Source: Idiomarina sp. PL1-037 (GTDB lineage Bacteria > Pseudomonadota > Gammaproteobacteria > Enterobacterales > Alteromonadaceae). Taken from it: a DNA stretch of 64,000 nt. The stretch's first letter is position 1. Each line of letters begins with the position of its first letter. The stretch is from positions 992,001-1,056,000 of the forward strand of contig NZ_CP139873.1 of NCBI RefSeq assembly GCF_034422975.1, given 5' to 3'. Of this stretch, positions 51,350 through 60,059 are shown in pieces. The notes under the pieces were generated by a model. The model was not told the origin of the DNA. It saw nothing but the letters and a program-made list of their open reading frames with translations, and did no database searches. The translations under genes and the position numbers were made by a program.

Positions 51350-51877
51350 TTATCCTAATTGTTCGGCAGTTTCTTCTAAAACTTGCGTCGTCCATTGTTC
51401 GATACGTTCATCTGATAGCTCATATTGGGAGTCTTCATCTAGTGATAAACCGACGAACTGAGTGTTATCTGCGGTTAACGCTTTGGAAGCAGCAAATTCG
51501 TACCCCTGATTTGGCCAAAAACCAATGCGCTTGCAGCCGTGGTTGGCTATGGCATCGTGCAGCATGCCCAGAGCGTCCTGGAACCAATCGGTATAACCTT
51601 CCTGATCGCCCATGCCAAAAAGCGCAACAATTTTACCGTTCAGGTTCACATCATTTATGTCGTCCCAATGGCTTTCCCAGTCTTCCTGAAGTTCGCCAAA
51701 GTCCCAGGTGGAAATGCCGAAAATAAGAATATCAAATTGCTCAGCTTCTTTTAGCGGGGTATTTTTTATATCAAACAGCTGGACGATGTCCTCGCCGATG
51801 GCTTGCTGAATTTTTTCTGCAGCAATTTCGGTATAGCAAGTGGTAGAGCCGTAAAACAAGCCAATTTCCAGGGACAT
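51350..51877 (-). CDS. fldB: flavodoxin, FldB type
   Basis: A 175-residue long-chain flavodoxin. The start is MSLEIGLFYGSTTC (ATG at 51877, with an AGAGG ribosome-binding site). The FMN phosphate loop is GLFYGSTTCYTE, the isoalloxazine loops include ISTWDFGELQEDWE, and FGMGDQEGYTDWFQDALG follows. The Cys after the Thr pair and the closing DERIEQWTTQVLEE match FldB more than FldA. It carries low-potential electrons for reductive enzymes and belongs to the oxidative-stress response in Escherichia coli. It sits directly upstream of the metalloprotease, an unusual pairing. Confidence 0.92.
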   Translation of the reverse strand: MSLEIGLFYGSTTCYTEIAAEKIQQAIGEDIVQLFDIKNTPLKEAEQFDILIFGISTWDFGELQEDWESHWDDINDVNLNGKIVALFGMGDQEGYTDWFQDALGMLHDAIANHGCKRIGFWPNQGYEFAASKALTADNTQFVGLSLDEDSQYELSDERIEQWTTQVLEETAEQLG

Positions 51878-51976
51878 AATAACTACCTCTGTCATAGGTT
51901 GAGTCTGTGATGCGGATGCATTGTAACAAAAAGACCGTTAGAATGAGTGCCTTTGTTTTTCAACGGGAAACTGCAG

Positions 51977-52273
51977 ATGGGAACTCGTACGGACTTTGAT
52001 CAATTAGTGGAACAACTTGAAACCGTATTCGATGATGCGGTGGTTTCCGGGACAGATGATGAGTTATTTGCCTGCGGGTATTTGCGCGGGCATTTCGACT
52101 TAGTCGTTGCGCAACTGGAAATGGCTGGTGAGACTCAGCCGGAGAAGATCATGCCGGCTTTGCGTGAGGCAGTTCACAAAACGCGGCATGAGTTGTCTCC
52201 GGCCGACCAGGCTCACATTAACAATGTACTGGACAAATTAGCTCTCAAAGCGACTGGCGGAGATACGGCGTAA
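51977..52273 (+). CDS. yfcL: YfcL family protein
   Basis: A 98-residue protein from the ATG at 51977; an in-frame GTG ten codons upstream is a less likely start. The motif DDELFACGYLRGHFDL is the YfcL signature. Function is unknown. Its last 36 bases overlap the end of mnmC on the other strand. The yfcL-mnmC-fabB neighbourhood is also found in Escherichia coli, which supports the identification. Confidence 0.88.
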   Translation: MGTRTDFDQLVEQLETVFDDAVVSGTDDELFACGYLRGHFDLVVAQLEMAGETQPEKIMPALREAVHKTRHELSPADQAHINNVLDKLALKATGGDTA

Positions 52274-54058
52274 AGCATCCTGAGTTAACGGCACTAACTC
52301 TCCGGTTAACTGACAGGCTAGCACTTCTGCCAGAATAGGGGCAGAAGTGAAGCCTCGTGACCCCAGCGCTGTAATAACATATAAATCTTCGGCAACCGCT
52401 CCGGTAACAGGCTGGTGATCGGGGCTGGTCGCCCGTACCGAGACCCTTTGGGATGTTAAGTGCAGAGACTCAGCCCATGGTTGTTTCGCATTTTCAGCCA
52501 GTTGTTTCAGGTTTTCTTCATCATCCTTAGTGGTTGGCTCTAAATCCTCTCTACCGCGATTAAAGGTTGCGCCAACACAGTGATGCTTGCCATCTTCCGG
52601 AACTAAATAGCCTTTAAAGCATAAAACCGTTTTCAGCGAAGACAATAACGGTGTTGTTTGCACCAGACTGACTTGTCCGCGAACCGATTGTATTGGCAAC
52701 GGTTTGACGCTTTCCGGCAATAACGAATTGATGTGATGACCCGCGGCAATGAGAACCCGCTCAGCGATCAGCGCACTTTCGTCCTTTAGTGATATCTGCC
52801 AACTGCCATTTTCAGTTTTCTCCAGAGCCGTAGCTTCGCCTTCAACAAGTTCAATTTTTGCGACTTCCAAAAGGCTTTTGACCACAGCCGCCGGCCGTAA
52901 CCATCCGGCTTTAGGGTAGTGCAGCGCTGGAACTGCCAGTGGAACCCCGGCTTCTTGTTCTGCCTCCGGCTGAGGTAAATAGCGTACCGTGTCTGTCGCG
53001 TAAAGGTTATCGGCTATACGCTGGTAACGCTTAGCTCTGTCATCGTTAAAGGCCGGTTGCATAACGCCGACAGGAAACCAGTGGTCTGCACAAAAGTTAC
53101 GGTAGAAGCTGGTGGCTGTGGAGAACGCCTGCCAGTAAAAACGACTGAGCGGCGTATGCTCGGCGTGTAACAGAGGATAAACTGCTCCCTGAGGGTTTCC
53201 GGATGCACCGTCAGCAGTACCGGTACTAATAACTCTGACGTTCACGCCTCTTTGTTTCAGTGCAAGGGCAGAACACGCTGCACTGATGCCGCCGCCAATA
53301 ATGGTAACATCACGCCTGTCGTAATATTTTTGACAAACTTCGGCGCTATGATAGTGACCACAAAGCATTTCTCGTTTGCGGCCAAAGCCCGCTACTTTTT
53401 GAACCTCGAATCCGCTTTGCTGTAGTGCTCTTTTGACACTGCCGGCAGCGGTAAAGGTAGCAAAGGTTGTCCCGCTGTGTGCGGTTTGCTTCATGGCATC
53501 AAAAAGTGCTGGCTGCCACATTTCCGGGTTCTTTGCTGGAGCAAAACCGTCGAGAAACCAGGTGTCAATTTGTTGCTGTGCTTGTGGAAGCCATTCTGGT
53601 ATCAGCTCATTAAGGTCGCCTATCCACAGATCCAGAATGACCCTGCCCTGTGATAGTATAATGCGATGACAGCCGGGATCCGTTGCCGGGTAGTGCTCTA
53701 GAAACGACTGACTGAATTCCTCTATGGGTTCGAGCAATTGGTATGCTTGTTTAAGTTGCTGACGCGATAAAGGGAACTTTTCGAAACTGACAAAATGAAG
53801 ACGTGTGTTGGCAGGTGCCTGCTCTAAAAAACGTTTCCAGGTCAGCAGAAAGTTTAACCCTGTACCAAACCCGGTTTCGGCTATGGTAAAGCTGTAATGA
53901 GCTGGTAGCGATAGCCAGCGTTCCGGTAATCCGTTTTGCGCCAGAAATACGTACTGACTTTCGTCAACACCGCTTTCGACAGAAAAATAAATATCATCGA
54001 AAGTAGTGGAAACGGGCACGCCTTGCTCGTTAAACTGAACAGATGAATTAGAATTCAA
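52238..54058 (-). CDS. mnmC: bifunctional tRNA-modifying methyltransferase / FAD oxidoreductase
   Basis: A 606-residue two-domain enzyme. The N-terminal methyltransferase (about 1-235) has ETGFGTGLNFLLTW for S-adenosylmethionine and WFLDGFAPAKNPEMW as catalytic loop. The C-terminal FAD domain begins with VTIIGGGISAACSALAL. It converts carboxymethylaminomethyl-2-thiouridine to methylaminomethyl-2-thiouridine at the tRNA wobble position: the oxidoreductase removes the carboxymethyl group and the transferase methylates. It is divergent from fabB and convergent with yfcL, as in enterobacteria. Full length; both domains look intact. Confidence 0.96.
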   Translation of the reverse strand: MNSNSSVQFNEQGVPVSTTFDDIYFSVESGVDESQYVFLAQNGLPERWLSLPAHYSFTIAETGFGTGLNFLLTWKRFLEQAPANTRLHFVSFEKFPLSRQQLKQAYQLLEPIEEFSQSFLEHYPATDPGCHRIILSQGRVILDLWIGDLNELIPEWLPQAQQQIDTWFLDGFAPAKNPEMWQPALFDAMKQTAHSGTTFATFTAAGSVKRALQQSGFEVQKVAGFGRKREMLCGHYHSAEVCQKYYDRRDVTIIGGGISAACSALALKQRGVNVRVISTGTADGASGNPQGAVYPLLHAEHTPLSRFYWQAFSTATSFYRNFCADHWFPVGVMQPAFNDDRAKRYQRIADNLYATDTVRYLPQPEAEQEAGVPLAVPALHYPKAGWLRPAAVVKSLLEVAKIELVEGEATALEKTENGSWQISLKDESALIAERVLIAAGHHINSLLPESVKPLPIQSVRGQVSLVQTTPLLSSLKTVLCFKGYLVPEDGKHHCVGATFNRGREDLEPTTKDDEENLKQLAENAKQPWAESLHLTSQRVSVRATSPDHQPVTGAVAEDLYVITALGSRGFTSAPILAEVLACQLTGELVPLTQDALRRISASRFES

Positions 54059-54069
54059 GCGGCTATCCC

Positions 54070-54098
54070 ATGATTTATTGGTTGATGAACGCTATAAT
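54070..54098 (+). promoter_or_regulatory. probable fabB promoter
   Basis: A perfect TATAAT lies at 54093-54098, with ATGATT (54070-54075) 17 bases upstream, a weak -35 match. It lies about 94 bases before the fabB start in the 133-base divergent gap with mnmC. I see no clear FabR-type or FadR-type operator. Confidence 0.42.
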
Positions 54099-54191
54099 AA
54101 CAACTTTACGAACAACAGTGGACAAAGCAGACCACATTCACACACGACGTTGGTAAGATATCGACGTAGAAATGTCAGACAGGATTAAAGA

Positions 54192-55406
54192 ATGAGAAGA
54201 GCTGTTATCACCGGACTGGGTATTGTATCGAGTATCGGGAACAATCAAGAAGAAGTGCTGGAGTCATTACGCACCGGCAAGTCGGGTATTACCCGTTCAG
54301 AGTCTTTTGCGGAAATGGGACTTCGCTGCCAGGTTTGGGGAGCTGTTGATTTAAATCCTAAAGACCATATTGATCGCAAAGCGTTGCGCTTTATGGGTGA
54401 TTCGGCAGCTTATGCTTACATCGCAATGGCTCAGGCTATCGAGGATTCAGGCTTAACCGAAGAGCAAGTCTCTCACCCGCGTACGGGGTTAGTTGTTGGT
54501 TCCGGTGGTGCTTCTGGTGAGCATCAGGTTGCTGCGGCTGATATTTTGCGTGAGCGTGGCGTGAAAAAAGTAGGTCCATACATGGTACCTCGTTGCATGG
54601 CTTCAACCACTTCGGCTTGCCTGGCAACGCCTTTTAAAATTAAAGGCGTTAATTATTCAATAAGCTCTGCTTGTGCAACCTCTGCGCATTGTATCGGCCA
54701 TGCGCTGGAATTAATTCAGTTCGGTAAACAAGATCGCGTTTTTGCCGGCGGTGGTGAAGAGCTGCATTGGACGCTGGGCATGGAATTTGATGCCATGGGT
54801 GCATTAAGTACTAAGTACAATGATACGCCTGAAAAAGCGTCACGTACTTACGATCAGGGGCGTGATGGTTTTGTACCTGCTGGTGGCGGCGGTATTCTGG
54901 TTATTGAAGAACTGGAAGCAGCAAAAGCTCGTGGCGCCAAAATTTACGGTGAAATTGTTGGTTACGGTGCGACGTCAGATGGCTACGATATGGTTGCCCC
55001 ATCGGGTGAAGGTGCCGTCCGCTGCATGAAAATGGCAATGGAAACGGTAGATACGCCAGTCGATTATTTGAATACGCATGGTACCAGTACACCAGTTGGT
55101 GACGTTAAAGAGTTAGAAGCCATTCGTGAGGTTTTCCCAGAGAAAACGCCAATGATTAGTGCGACAAAAGCAATGACAGGCCATGCTCTGGGCGCAGCTG
55201 GTGTGCACGAAGCTATTTACTCGCTGCTTATGCTTAAGAATGGGTTTGTAACACCCTCAATCAATATTGAAGAGCTGGATGAAAAAGCCGACGGCATGAA
55301 CATCATTAGACAGACAACTGAAGCACCGCTGCGAACGGTTATGTCTAATAGCTTTGGCTTCGGTGGTACAAACGCGTCGTTAGTGATGCGCCAATACTCT
55401 GAATAA
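54192..55406 (+). CDS. fabB: beta-ketoacyl-ACP synthase I
   Basis: A 404-residue condensing enzyme. The active site is complete: Cys161 in SSACATSAHC, His296 in NTHGTSTPVGD, Lys326 in SATKAMTG and His331 in TGHALGAAG, each offset by two from Escherichia coli FabB. It extends acyl-ACP with malonyl-ACP and is the enzyme needed for unsaturated fatty acid synthesis. Its FabV and AccD partners are encoded elsewhere in the window. It is divergent from mnmC. pdxB follows 21 bases downstream and may be co-transcribed. Confidence 0.97.
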   Translation: MRRAVITGLGIVSSIGNNQEEVLESLRTGKSGITRSESFAEMGLRCQVWGAVDLNPKDHIDRKALRFMGDSAAYAYIAMAQAIEDSGLTEEQVSHPRTGLVVGSGGASGEHQVAAADILRERGVKKVGPYMVPRCMASTTSACLATPFKIKGVNYSISSACATSAHCIGHALELIQFGKQDRVFAGGGEELHWTLGMEFDAMGALSTKYNDTPEKASRTYDQGRDGFVPAGGGGILVIEELEAAKARGAKIYGEIVGYGATSDGYDMVAPSGEGAVRCMKMAMETVDTPVDYLNTHGTSTPVGDVKELEAIREVFPEKTPMISATKAMTGHALGAAGVHEAIYSLLMLKNGFVTPSINIEELDEKADGMNIIRQTTEAPLRTVMSNSFGFGGTNASLVMRQYSE

Positions 55407-55427
55407 TCGACAAGATCGGTTATTTCG

Positions 55428-56573
55428 ATGAAAATCGTTGCCGATCAGAATATTCCCGCACTTTCCGACTTATTGTCGGATGCGGGAACTCTTTCCTACT
55501 TTTCTGAACGAATCCCCCCGCAGAAACTGTTAGCAGAAGCTGACGCTTTACTCGTGCGTTCTGTGACTCAAGTTGATAGAGCACTCTTAGAACGAGCTCC
55601 TAAACTTAAATTTGTTGCGTCCGCAACCATTGGCACTGAGCATATAGATATTCAGGCTTTAAAAGAGCGGAGGATTGGGTTTGCCCACGCGCCGGGGGCA
55701 AATGCGCAATCGGTTGGTGAGTATGTATTGTGCGCGGTGCTCAATTGGTTAAGTGACAAACCCCAATATGTAGCTGACGAAATCGATGTTGCTATTGTCG
55801 GTGCCGGGCATACGGGAAAAGCGGCAGGAAAAAGACTGGAGGCTCTGGGACTCAATGTTCATTATTATGATCCTCCCTTGTGTAAAAAAGGCATTAAGTT
55901 TGTGCATGACCATTGGCAGCGAGTACTGACGGCCGATATTATCTCCTGTCATGTTCCCCTGACGCAAAACGGCGATTTTCCGACCCGGCATTTGTTTGAA
56001 AATACGGCATTGCAGTCTCTGCATTCGCAGCAGTTATTAATTAACGCCAGCCGGGGTGCGGTTATCGACAATCAGGCTTTACTGGAGCGAGCAGAACAGG
56101 GTGAACGACCATCGCTGGTGTTGGATGTCTGGGAAAATGAACCCAAAGTATTGTCAGGTCTGGTGCCTTACGTTGATATCGCAACTCCGCACATTGCCGG
56201 CCACAGTCTGGAAGGTAAAGTTGGCGGGGCGGTAATGATTTCAAATGCACTGCTGGAACACTTTGGCAGGCCATTCAGTAAGACTTTACCTGATGTGTTG
56301 CCCGCGGTCGTCTGGAATCCTCGTAACGCTAGTGAGTTGGACTTACCGGAAAACCTTAACTTGTGGGCAAAAGAACACTTCGACTTGTTCCGGGACGATG
56401 AGCTTTTTCGGCAACGGGCCCTCACTACCGACGGTTTTGACAGTTTGCGGCGCAACTATCGCAAAGAAAGCCCCCGCAGAGAGTTCATTAATCAGGTCGT
56501 TACATGCCATAATAGAGAGCAATATATACAGTTTTTACAGTTGGGCTTCGATGCCCGACTATTGTCTAAGTAA
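55428..56573 (+). CDS. pdxB: erythronate-4-phosphate dehydrogenase
   Basis: A 381-residue D-2-hydroxyacid dehydrogenase-type enzyme. The NAD-binding motif is IVGAGHTGKAAG, and the catalytic set includes Arg in LINASRGAV, Glu in WENEP and His in PHIAGHSLEGK. The C-terminal PdxB dimerisation domain (about 285-380) distinguishes it from related dehydrogenases. It oxidises 4-phosphoerythronate in pyridoxal-phosphate synthesis. The ATG follows fabB by 21 bases and the next gene starts nine bases after its stop, as in the pdxB-usg block of enterobacteria. Confidence 0.95.
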   Translation: MKIVADQNIPALSDLLSDAGTLSYFSERIPPQKLLAEADALLVRSVTQVDRALLERAPKLKFVASATIGTEHIDIQALKERRIGFAHAPGANAQSVGEYVLCAVLNWLSDKPQYVADEIDVAIVGAGHTGKAAGKRLEALGLNVHYYDPPLCKKGIKFVHDHWQRVLTADIISCHVPLTQNGDFPTRHLFENTALQSLHSQQLLINASRGAVIDNQALLERAEQGERPSLVLDVWENEPKVLSGLVPYVDIATPHIAGHSLEGKVGGAVMISNALLEHFGRPFSKTLPDVLPAVVWNPRNASELDLPENLNLWAKEHFDLFRDDELFRQRALTTDGFDSLRRNYRKESPRREFINQVVTCHNREQYIQFLQLGFDARLLSK

Positions 56574-56582
56574 GGAGTCAGC

Positions 56583-57599
56583 ATGTCACATGGGTTTCGC
56601 GTTGCCGTATTAGGTGCAACAGGTTTAGTAGGTAAGCAAATGATAGAAATCTTAGCTGAGCGAAAATTCCCAGTGGCAGAACTTTTTCCATTAGCAAGTA
56701 CTCGCTCTGCTGGCGCAACAATCGACTTTAATGGCGAGGAAATAGAAGTGTTAGATGCTGGTGAGTTCGACTGGTCTAATGCTGATATCGCATTCTTTTC
56801 CGCTGGTGGCTCAATTTCACGGGAGTTTGCTCCAAAAGCTGCTGAAGCCGGCTGTGTTGTTATTGATAATACTTCTGAATATCGCTATGAACCGGATATT
56901 CCTTTGGTGGTGCCGGAGGTGAATGCCTGGGCTTTAGCTGATTTCAGGAACCGTAATATTATTGCCAATCCGAATTGCTCCACTATTCAAATGATGGTGG
57001 CACTTAAGCCTATTCATGATGCGGTTGGTATTGAACGCATTAATGTCAGTACCTATCAGTCGGTATCCGGCGCTGGTAAAGATGCGATGGAAGAGCTGGC
57101 GAAGCAAACTGCAGAACTATTAAATGGAAAGCAGCCGACGGTCGCGAACTTTAGTCGACAAATTGCTTTCAACTGTATTCCTCAAATAGACGTTTTCCAG
57201 GAGAACGACTACACCAAAGAAGAAATGAAAATGGTGTGGGAAACTCAAAAGATATTTAATGACCCCAGTATTCGGGTGAATCCTACGGCGGTCAGGGTTC
57301 CTGTGTTTTTCGGGCACGCAGAAGCTATTCATATTGAAACGCGTCAGCCAATTACAGCTGAGCATGCAAAGCAGCTGTTAAGTGAAGCCCCTGGTGTTAC
57401 CTTAATGGAGCAGCGCGAGGAATTTCCAACTCAAGTGGGGGATGCCGCTGGCAATGACGATGTCTTTGTCGGACGGGTACGGGAAGATATCAGCCATCCT
57501 AACGGACTTAACCTGTGGGTTGTATCGGACAACATACGCAAAGGTGCGGCGACCAACAGCATACAAATTGCGGAAACTTTAATTCGTGATTACTGGTAA
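56583..57599 (+). CDS. asd: aspartate-semialdehyde dehydrogenase at the usg position
   Basis: A 338-residue protein with N-terminal NADP motif LGATGLVGKQ. The catalytic Cys is present in ANPNCSTIQM, the Gln in STYQSVSGAGKDAM, and the His/Arg region in FFGHAEAIHIE. In Escherichia coli the protein at this locus, Usg, lacks the catalytic Cys; here the site is intact, so it should be an active enzyme. It reduces aspartyl phosphate to aspartate semialdehyde for lysine, threonine and methionine synthesis. An AAGGAG ribosome-binding site precedes the ATG. I cannot see whether a second asd exists in the genome. Confidence 0.93.
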   Translation: MSHGFRVAVLGATGLVGKQMIEILAERKFPVAELFPLASTRSAGATIDFNGEEIEVLDAGEFDWSNADIAFFSAGGSISREFAPKAAEAGCVVIDNTSEYRYEPDIPLVVPEVNAWALADFRNRNIIANPNCSTIQMMVALKPIHDAVGIERINVSTYQSVSGAGKDAMEELAKQTAELLNGKQPTVANFSRQIAFNCIPQIDVFQENDYTKEEMKMVWETQKIFNDPSIRVNPTAVRVPVFFGHAEAIHIETRQPITAEHAKQLLSEAPGVTLMEQREEFPTQVGDAAGNDDVFVGRVREDISHPNGLNLWVVSDNIRKGAATNSIQIAETLIRDYW

Positions 57600-57627
57600 T
57601 TTAAGCCGCTGTATGTCATAAAGTTTT

Positions 57628-57646
57628 TTTAACGAACGCCGTTAAA
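57628..57646. repeat. perfect 7-bp inverted repeat upstream of fimV
   Basis: TTTAACG (57628-57634) and CGTTAAA (57640-57646) flank the 5-base centre AACGC in the 79-base gap between asd and fimV. A T-run precedes rather than follows it on the plus strand. It could be an operator for fimV or a weak terminator for transcription on the minus strand. Confidence 0.45.
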
Positions 57647-57678
57647 GATAAGAGCAAAGCGCGGGCAGAGACTGAAGG

Positions 57679-60048
57679 ATGAGAAAAACCAAGATAGTGC
57701 AGGTACTGAGATATTTCTCGCTGGCAACCATGTTGTTGTCCGGCAGCGTCACTGTCGCTGCCGCAGGTTGGCAGGATGGTGTCGTTATAAAAGGCGAGAA
57801 GGGTTCAGAAGCAACCGATGTCCGTATTGGTCAGGAGCGCTATGGGCCTATCAACAGCAACGACACGCTGTGGGATATTGCGCAACGCTATAAGCCCCAC
57901 TCAAGTGTGACTCAGTATCAAACTATGGTGGCTATTGTACAGGCGAACGACGAGGCCTTCGTCGATGGCAATATGAACCGAATGCTCGACGGTTTTTATC
58001 TGCGCATTCCCTCTTTACAAGAAATTAAAATGGTTAACCCCGAAGCCGCGCGCCGGCAAGTCGTGGTTGATGGTCAGTTAAAAACTAAGTCTCAACAACT
58101 TTCGCAAGCTCGGCAGGACACTCAAGAAACTCGTGCGGAACAGCAGGAATTACTTGAACAGGCTCGGGAGAAAGCTGAACAAACGATTCAGGAAGTTGAA
58201 CAGCGACAGGAACAGAATTTTCAGGAACTGCGCTCTGATATGCAGCAGTCCATGCAGGCGGTTGAACGCATGTATGAGGAGAATAAGTCTTTACAGGAGC
58301 GCATCGACGCACTAGCGTCGCGCTTAGATGAGCTCACCAACAATGTAAGCAAAACCGATGAGCTGGAAGTTCAGTTTCAACAGGTATTAGCTCAACAGCG
58401 AGAACTGCTTGAACAGCAAGCCCGGGAAGAAATAGAGGAGGAGTCCGGTTTTTCTGACTGGTTGCAAAGTCCTCTGAATATGTTGCTTGTATCGGTATTA
58501 CCGGCACTGCTCATTATCGGTCTTATTGTTTTCTTCTTTTTACGCCGTTCAACAAGACCGTCAGAGGAAGATGAAGAGGCGGAAGAGAAGACCAGCAAAG
58601 AGCTTACTGAAGAAGAAGCTGCCGCGGAACTTGATAAAGAATTGTTGGGTGATGCGCCTAACGACAGTACGGATGGCTTATTCGATATTGACGGTGAAGA
58701 AAGCTCTGACGATGAAGGTGACGACTTAAGTGCATTAGAAGCCGAGTTAACCGGCAATTCGGGTGAACCGGAAGCCGCTGATTTGAGCGTTCGTCTTGAT
58801 GATGAAAAAGACGACAGTAAAGCTGATGCCAAAAAGGAAAAGCCGAAACCGGCAGCCGAAGCTGAACCTGAACCTGATGTAGAGGATAATCCTGCTGTAG
58901 AAGACGATTTAGATGATGATGATGAGGCTGTACTGCCGGATGAAGAAGACGAAGAATCTGGTGAATTGTCTCAGGATGAACTGGACCGTTTGTTTGGCGA
59001 AGCCGACGATGATGATGAACAGGCCATAGACCTTTCCGTAGATGATGAAGAAGAGTCTCCGGAGTCATCAAGTGCAGAAGCTGATGAGCCTGACTCAGAA
59101 TATAATGAGCAAAAAGACCAAGCAACGGAAGACGAGTCTGCGGTAGCGGACGCCGATGATATAGATGACATTTTGTCCGATAATGCGCCTTCAGAAGCCC
59201 CTGAAGAAGCTGACAGCAATGATGAGCCTGCGGCTGATGAAACTCCGGACGAAGGTGAAGGCGAGTCTGATGAAGAAAATGATGATTTGCTGCCGGATGA
59301 TTTTGACGACAGCGAAGTTGATGATGTTCTCGCTGAATTAGGTCTTTCGGAAAGCCAGGACGACGAGTCGGAAAGCGATGAAGTTAAAAGCATAGAAACA
59401 GACAGCTCCGAAGCAGAAGGTGAACAAGAAGCTGATGAGGCTAAACCAGAAGAGACTCCCGAACCGGAAGAAAACGAGCTAACGCCGAAGGAAGAAAATC
59501 AGTCTGCAGAAGAAAACTCCGAAGAGGATAATCTTGAACAGTTGCTGCAAGAGTCGGATGAGCTGACGCAGTCGCTAGACGAACTGGATGACCTTGAAGA
59601 AGAAGTTCCCGACGACGATGCGGAACTTGATCAGGCCGAAGACGAAGCAGACAAAGACTTAGAGTCACTCTTTGGCGGTACCGATAACGCGGATAACACT
59701 GCCGATAAAGATGAGCCGGTTGCGGAAAAAGATGAAACCGAGAGCGCTACCGACGATGATGAATTTGTGGATATTGACTCCTTAATGGCGGACGCCGATG
59801 AGGAAGATGAAGACAGTGACCGCTATCAGTCCTCGGCAGTAAAAGACGTTTTACCGGATGATAAATCAGGAGACGCAGAAGGTGCTCCACAAGATGATGA
59901 TCCGGCGGGTCAGCTCGACTTGGCCAGAGCCTATATTGAAATGGGCGAAGAGGACGAAGCGCGGGAGATTCTTCAGCAATTAGCAGAAGGTGATGATGAA
60001 GCGCTGGCAAATGAAGCTAAGACGCTGCAACAAAAATTAGATTCGTAG
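57679..60048 (+). CDS. fimV: FimV-like polar peptidoglycan-binding protein
   Basis: A 789-residue inner-membrane protein. A signal peptide or anchor (about 13-30) is followed by the FimV N-terminal LysM-like domain (about 52-118, RYGPINSNDTLWDIAQRY). A periplasmic coiled coil spans about 135-255, with a membrane span at about 265-288. The cytoplasmic region of about 450 residues is extremely rich in Asp, Glu, Ser and Ala. The conserved FimV C-terminal TPR-like motif is at about 740-788 (DLARAYIEMGEEDEAREIL). It organises cell poles and type IV pili in Pseudomonas and relatives. The position asd-fimV-truA is conserved among gammaproteobacteria. Length is variable by family because of the acidic region. 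Confidence 0.93.
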   Translation: MRKTKIVQVLRYFSLATMLLSGSVTVAAAGWQDGVVIKGEKGSEATDVRIGQERYGPINSNDTLWDIAQRYKPHSSVTQYQTMVAIVQANDEAFVDGNMNRMLDGFYLRIPSLQEIKMVNPEAARRQVVVDGQLKTKSQQLSQARQDTQETRAEQQELLEQAREKAEQTIQEVEQRQEQNFQELRSDMQQSMQAVERMYEENKSLQERIDALASRLDELTNNVSKTDELEVQFQQVLAQQRELLEQQAREEIEEESGFSDWLQSPLNMLLVSVLPALLIIGLIVFFFLRRSTRPSEEDEEAEEKTSKELTEEEAAAELDKELLGDAPNDSTDGLFDIDGEESSDDEGDDLSALEAELTGNSGEPEAADLSVRLDDEKDDSKADAKKEKPKPAAEAEPEPDVEDNPAVEDDLDDDDEAVLPDEEDEESGELSQDELDRLFGEADDDDEQAIDLSVDDEEESPESSSAEADEPDSEYNEQKDQATEDESAVADADDIDDILSDNAPSEAPEEADSNDEPAADETPDEGEGESDEENDDLLPDDFDDSEVDDVLAELGLSESQDDESESDEVKSIETDSSEAEGEQEADEAKPEETPEPEENELTPKEENQSAEENSEEDNLEQLLQESDELTQSLDELDDLEEEVPDDDAELDQAEDEADKDLESLFGGTDNADNTADKDEPVAEKDETESATDDDEFVDIDSLMADADEEDEDSDRYQSSAVKDVLPDDKSGDAEGAPQDDDPAGQLDLARAYIEMGEEDEAREILQQLAEGDDEALANEAKTLQQKLDS

Positions 60049-60059
60049 GATAAAGTAGT

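Noticed and set aside
58392..59393. Long open frames on the minus strand inside fimV
   Set aside because: They are Ser/Leu/His-rich mirror images of the acidic GA-rich coding strand, have no ribosome-binding sites or motifs, and lie wholly inside a clear gene.
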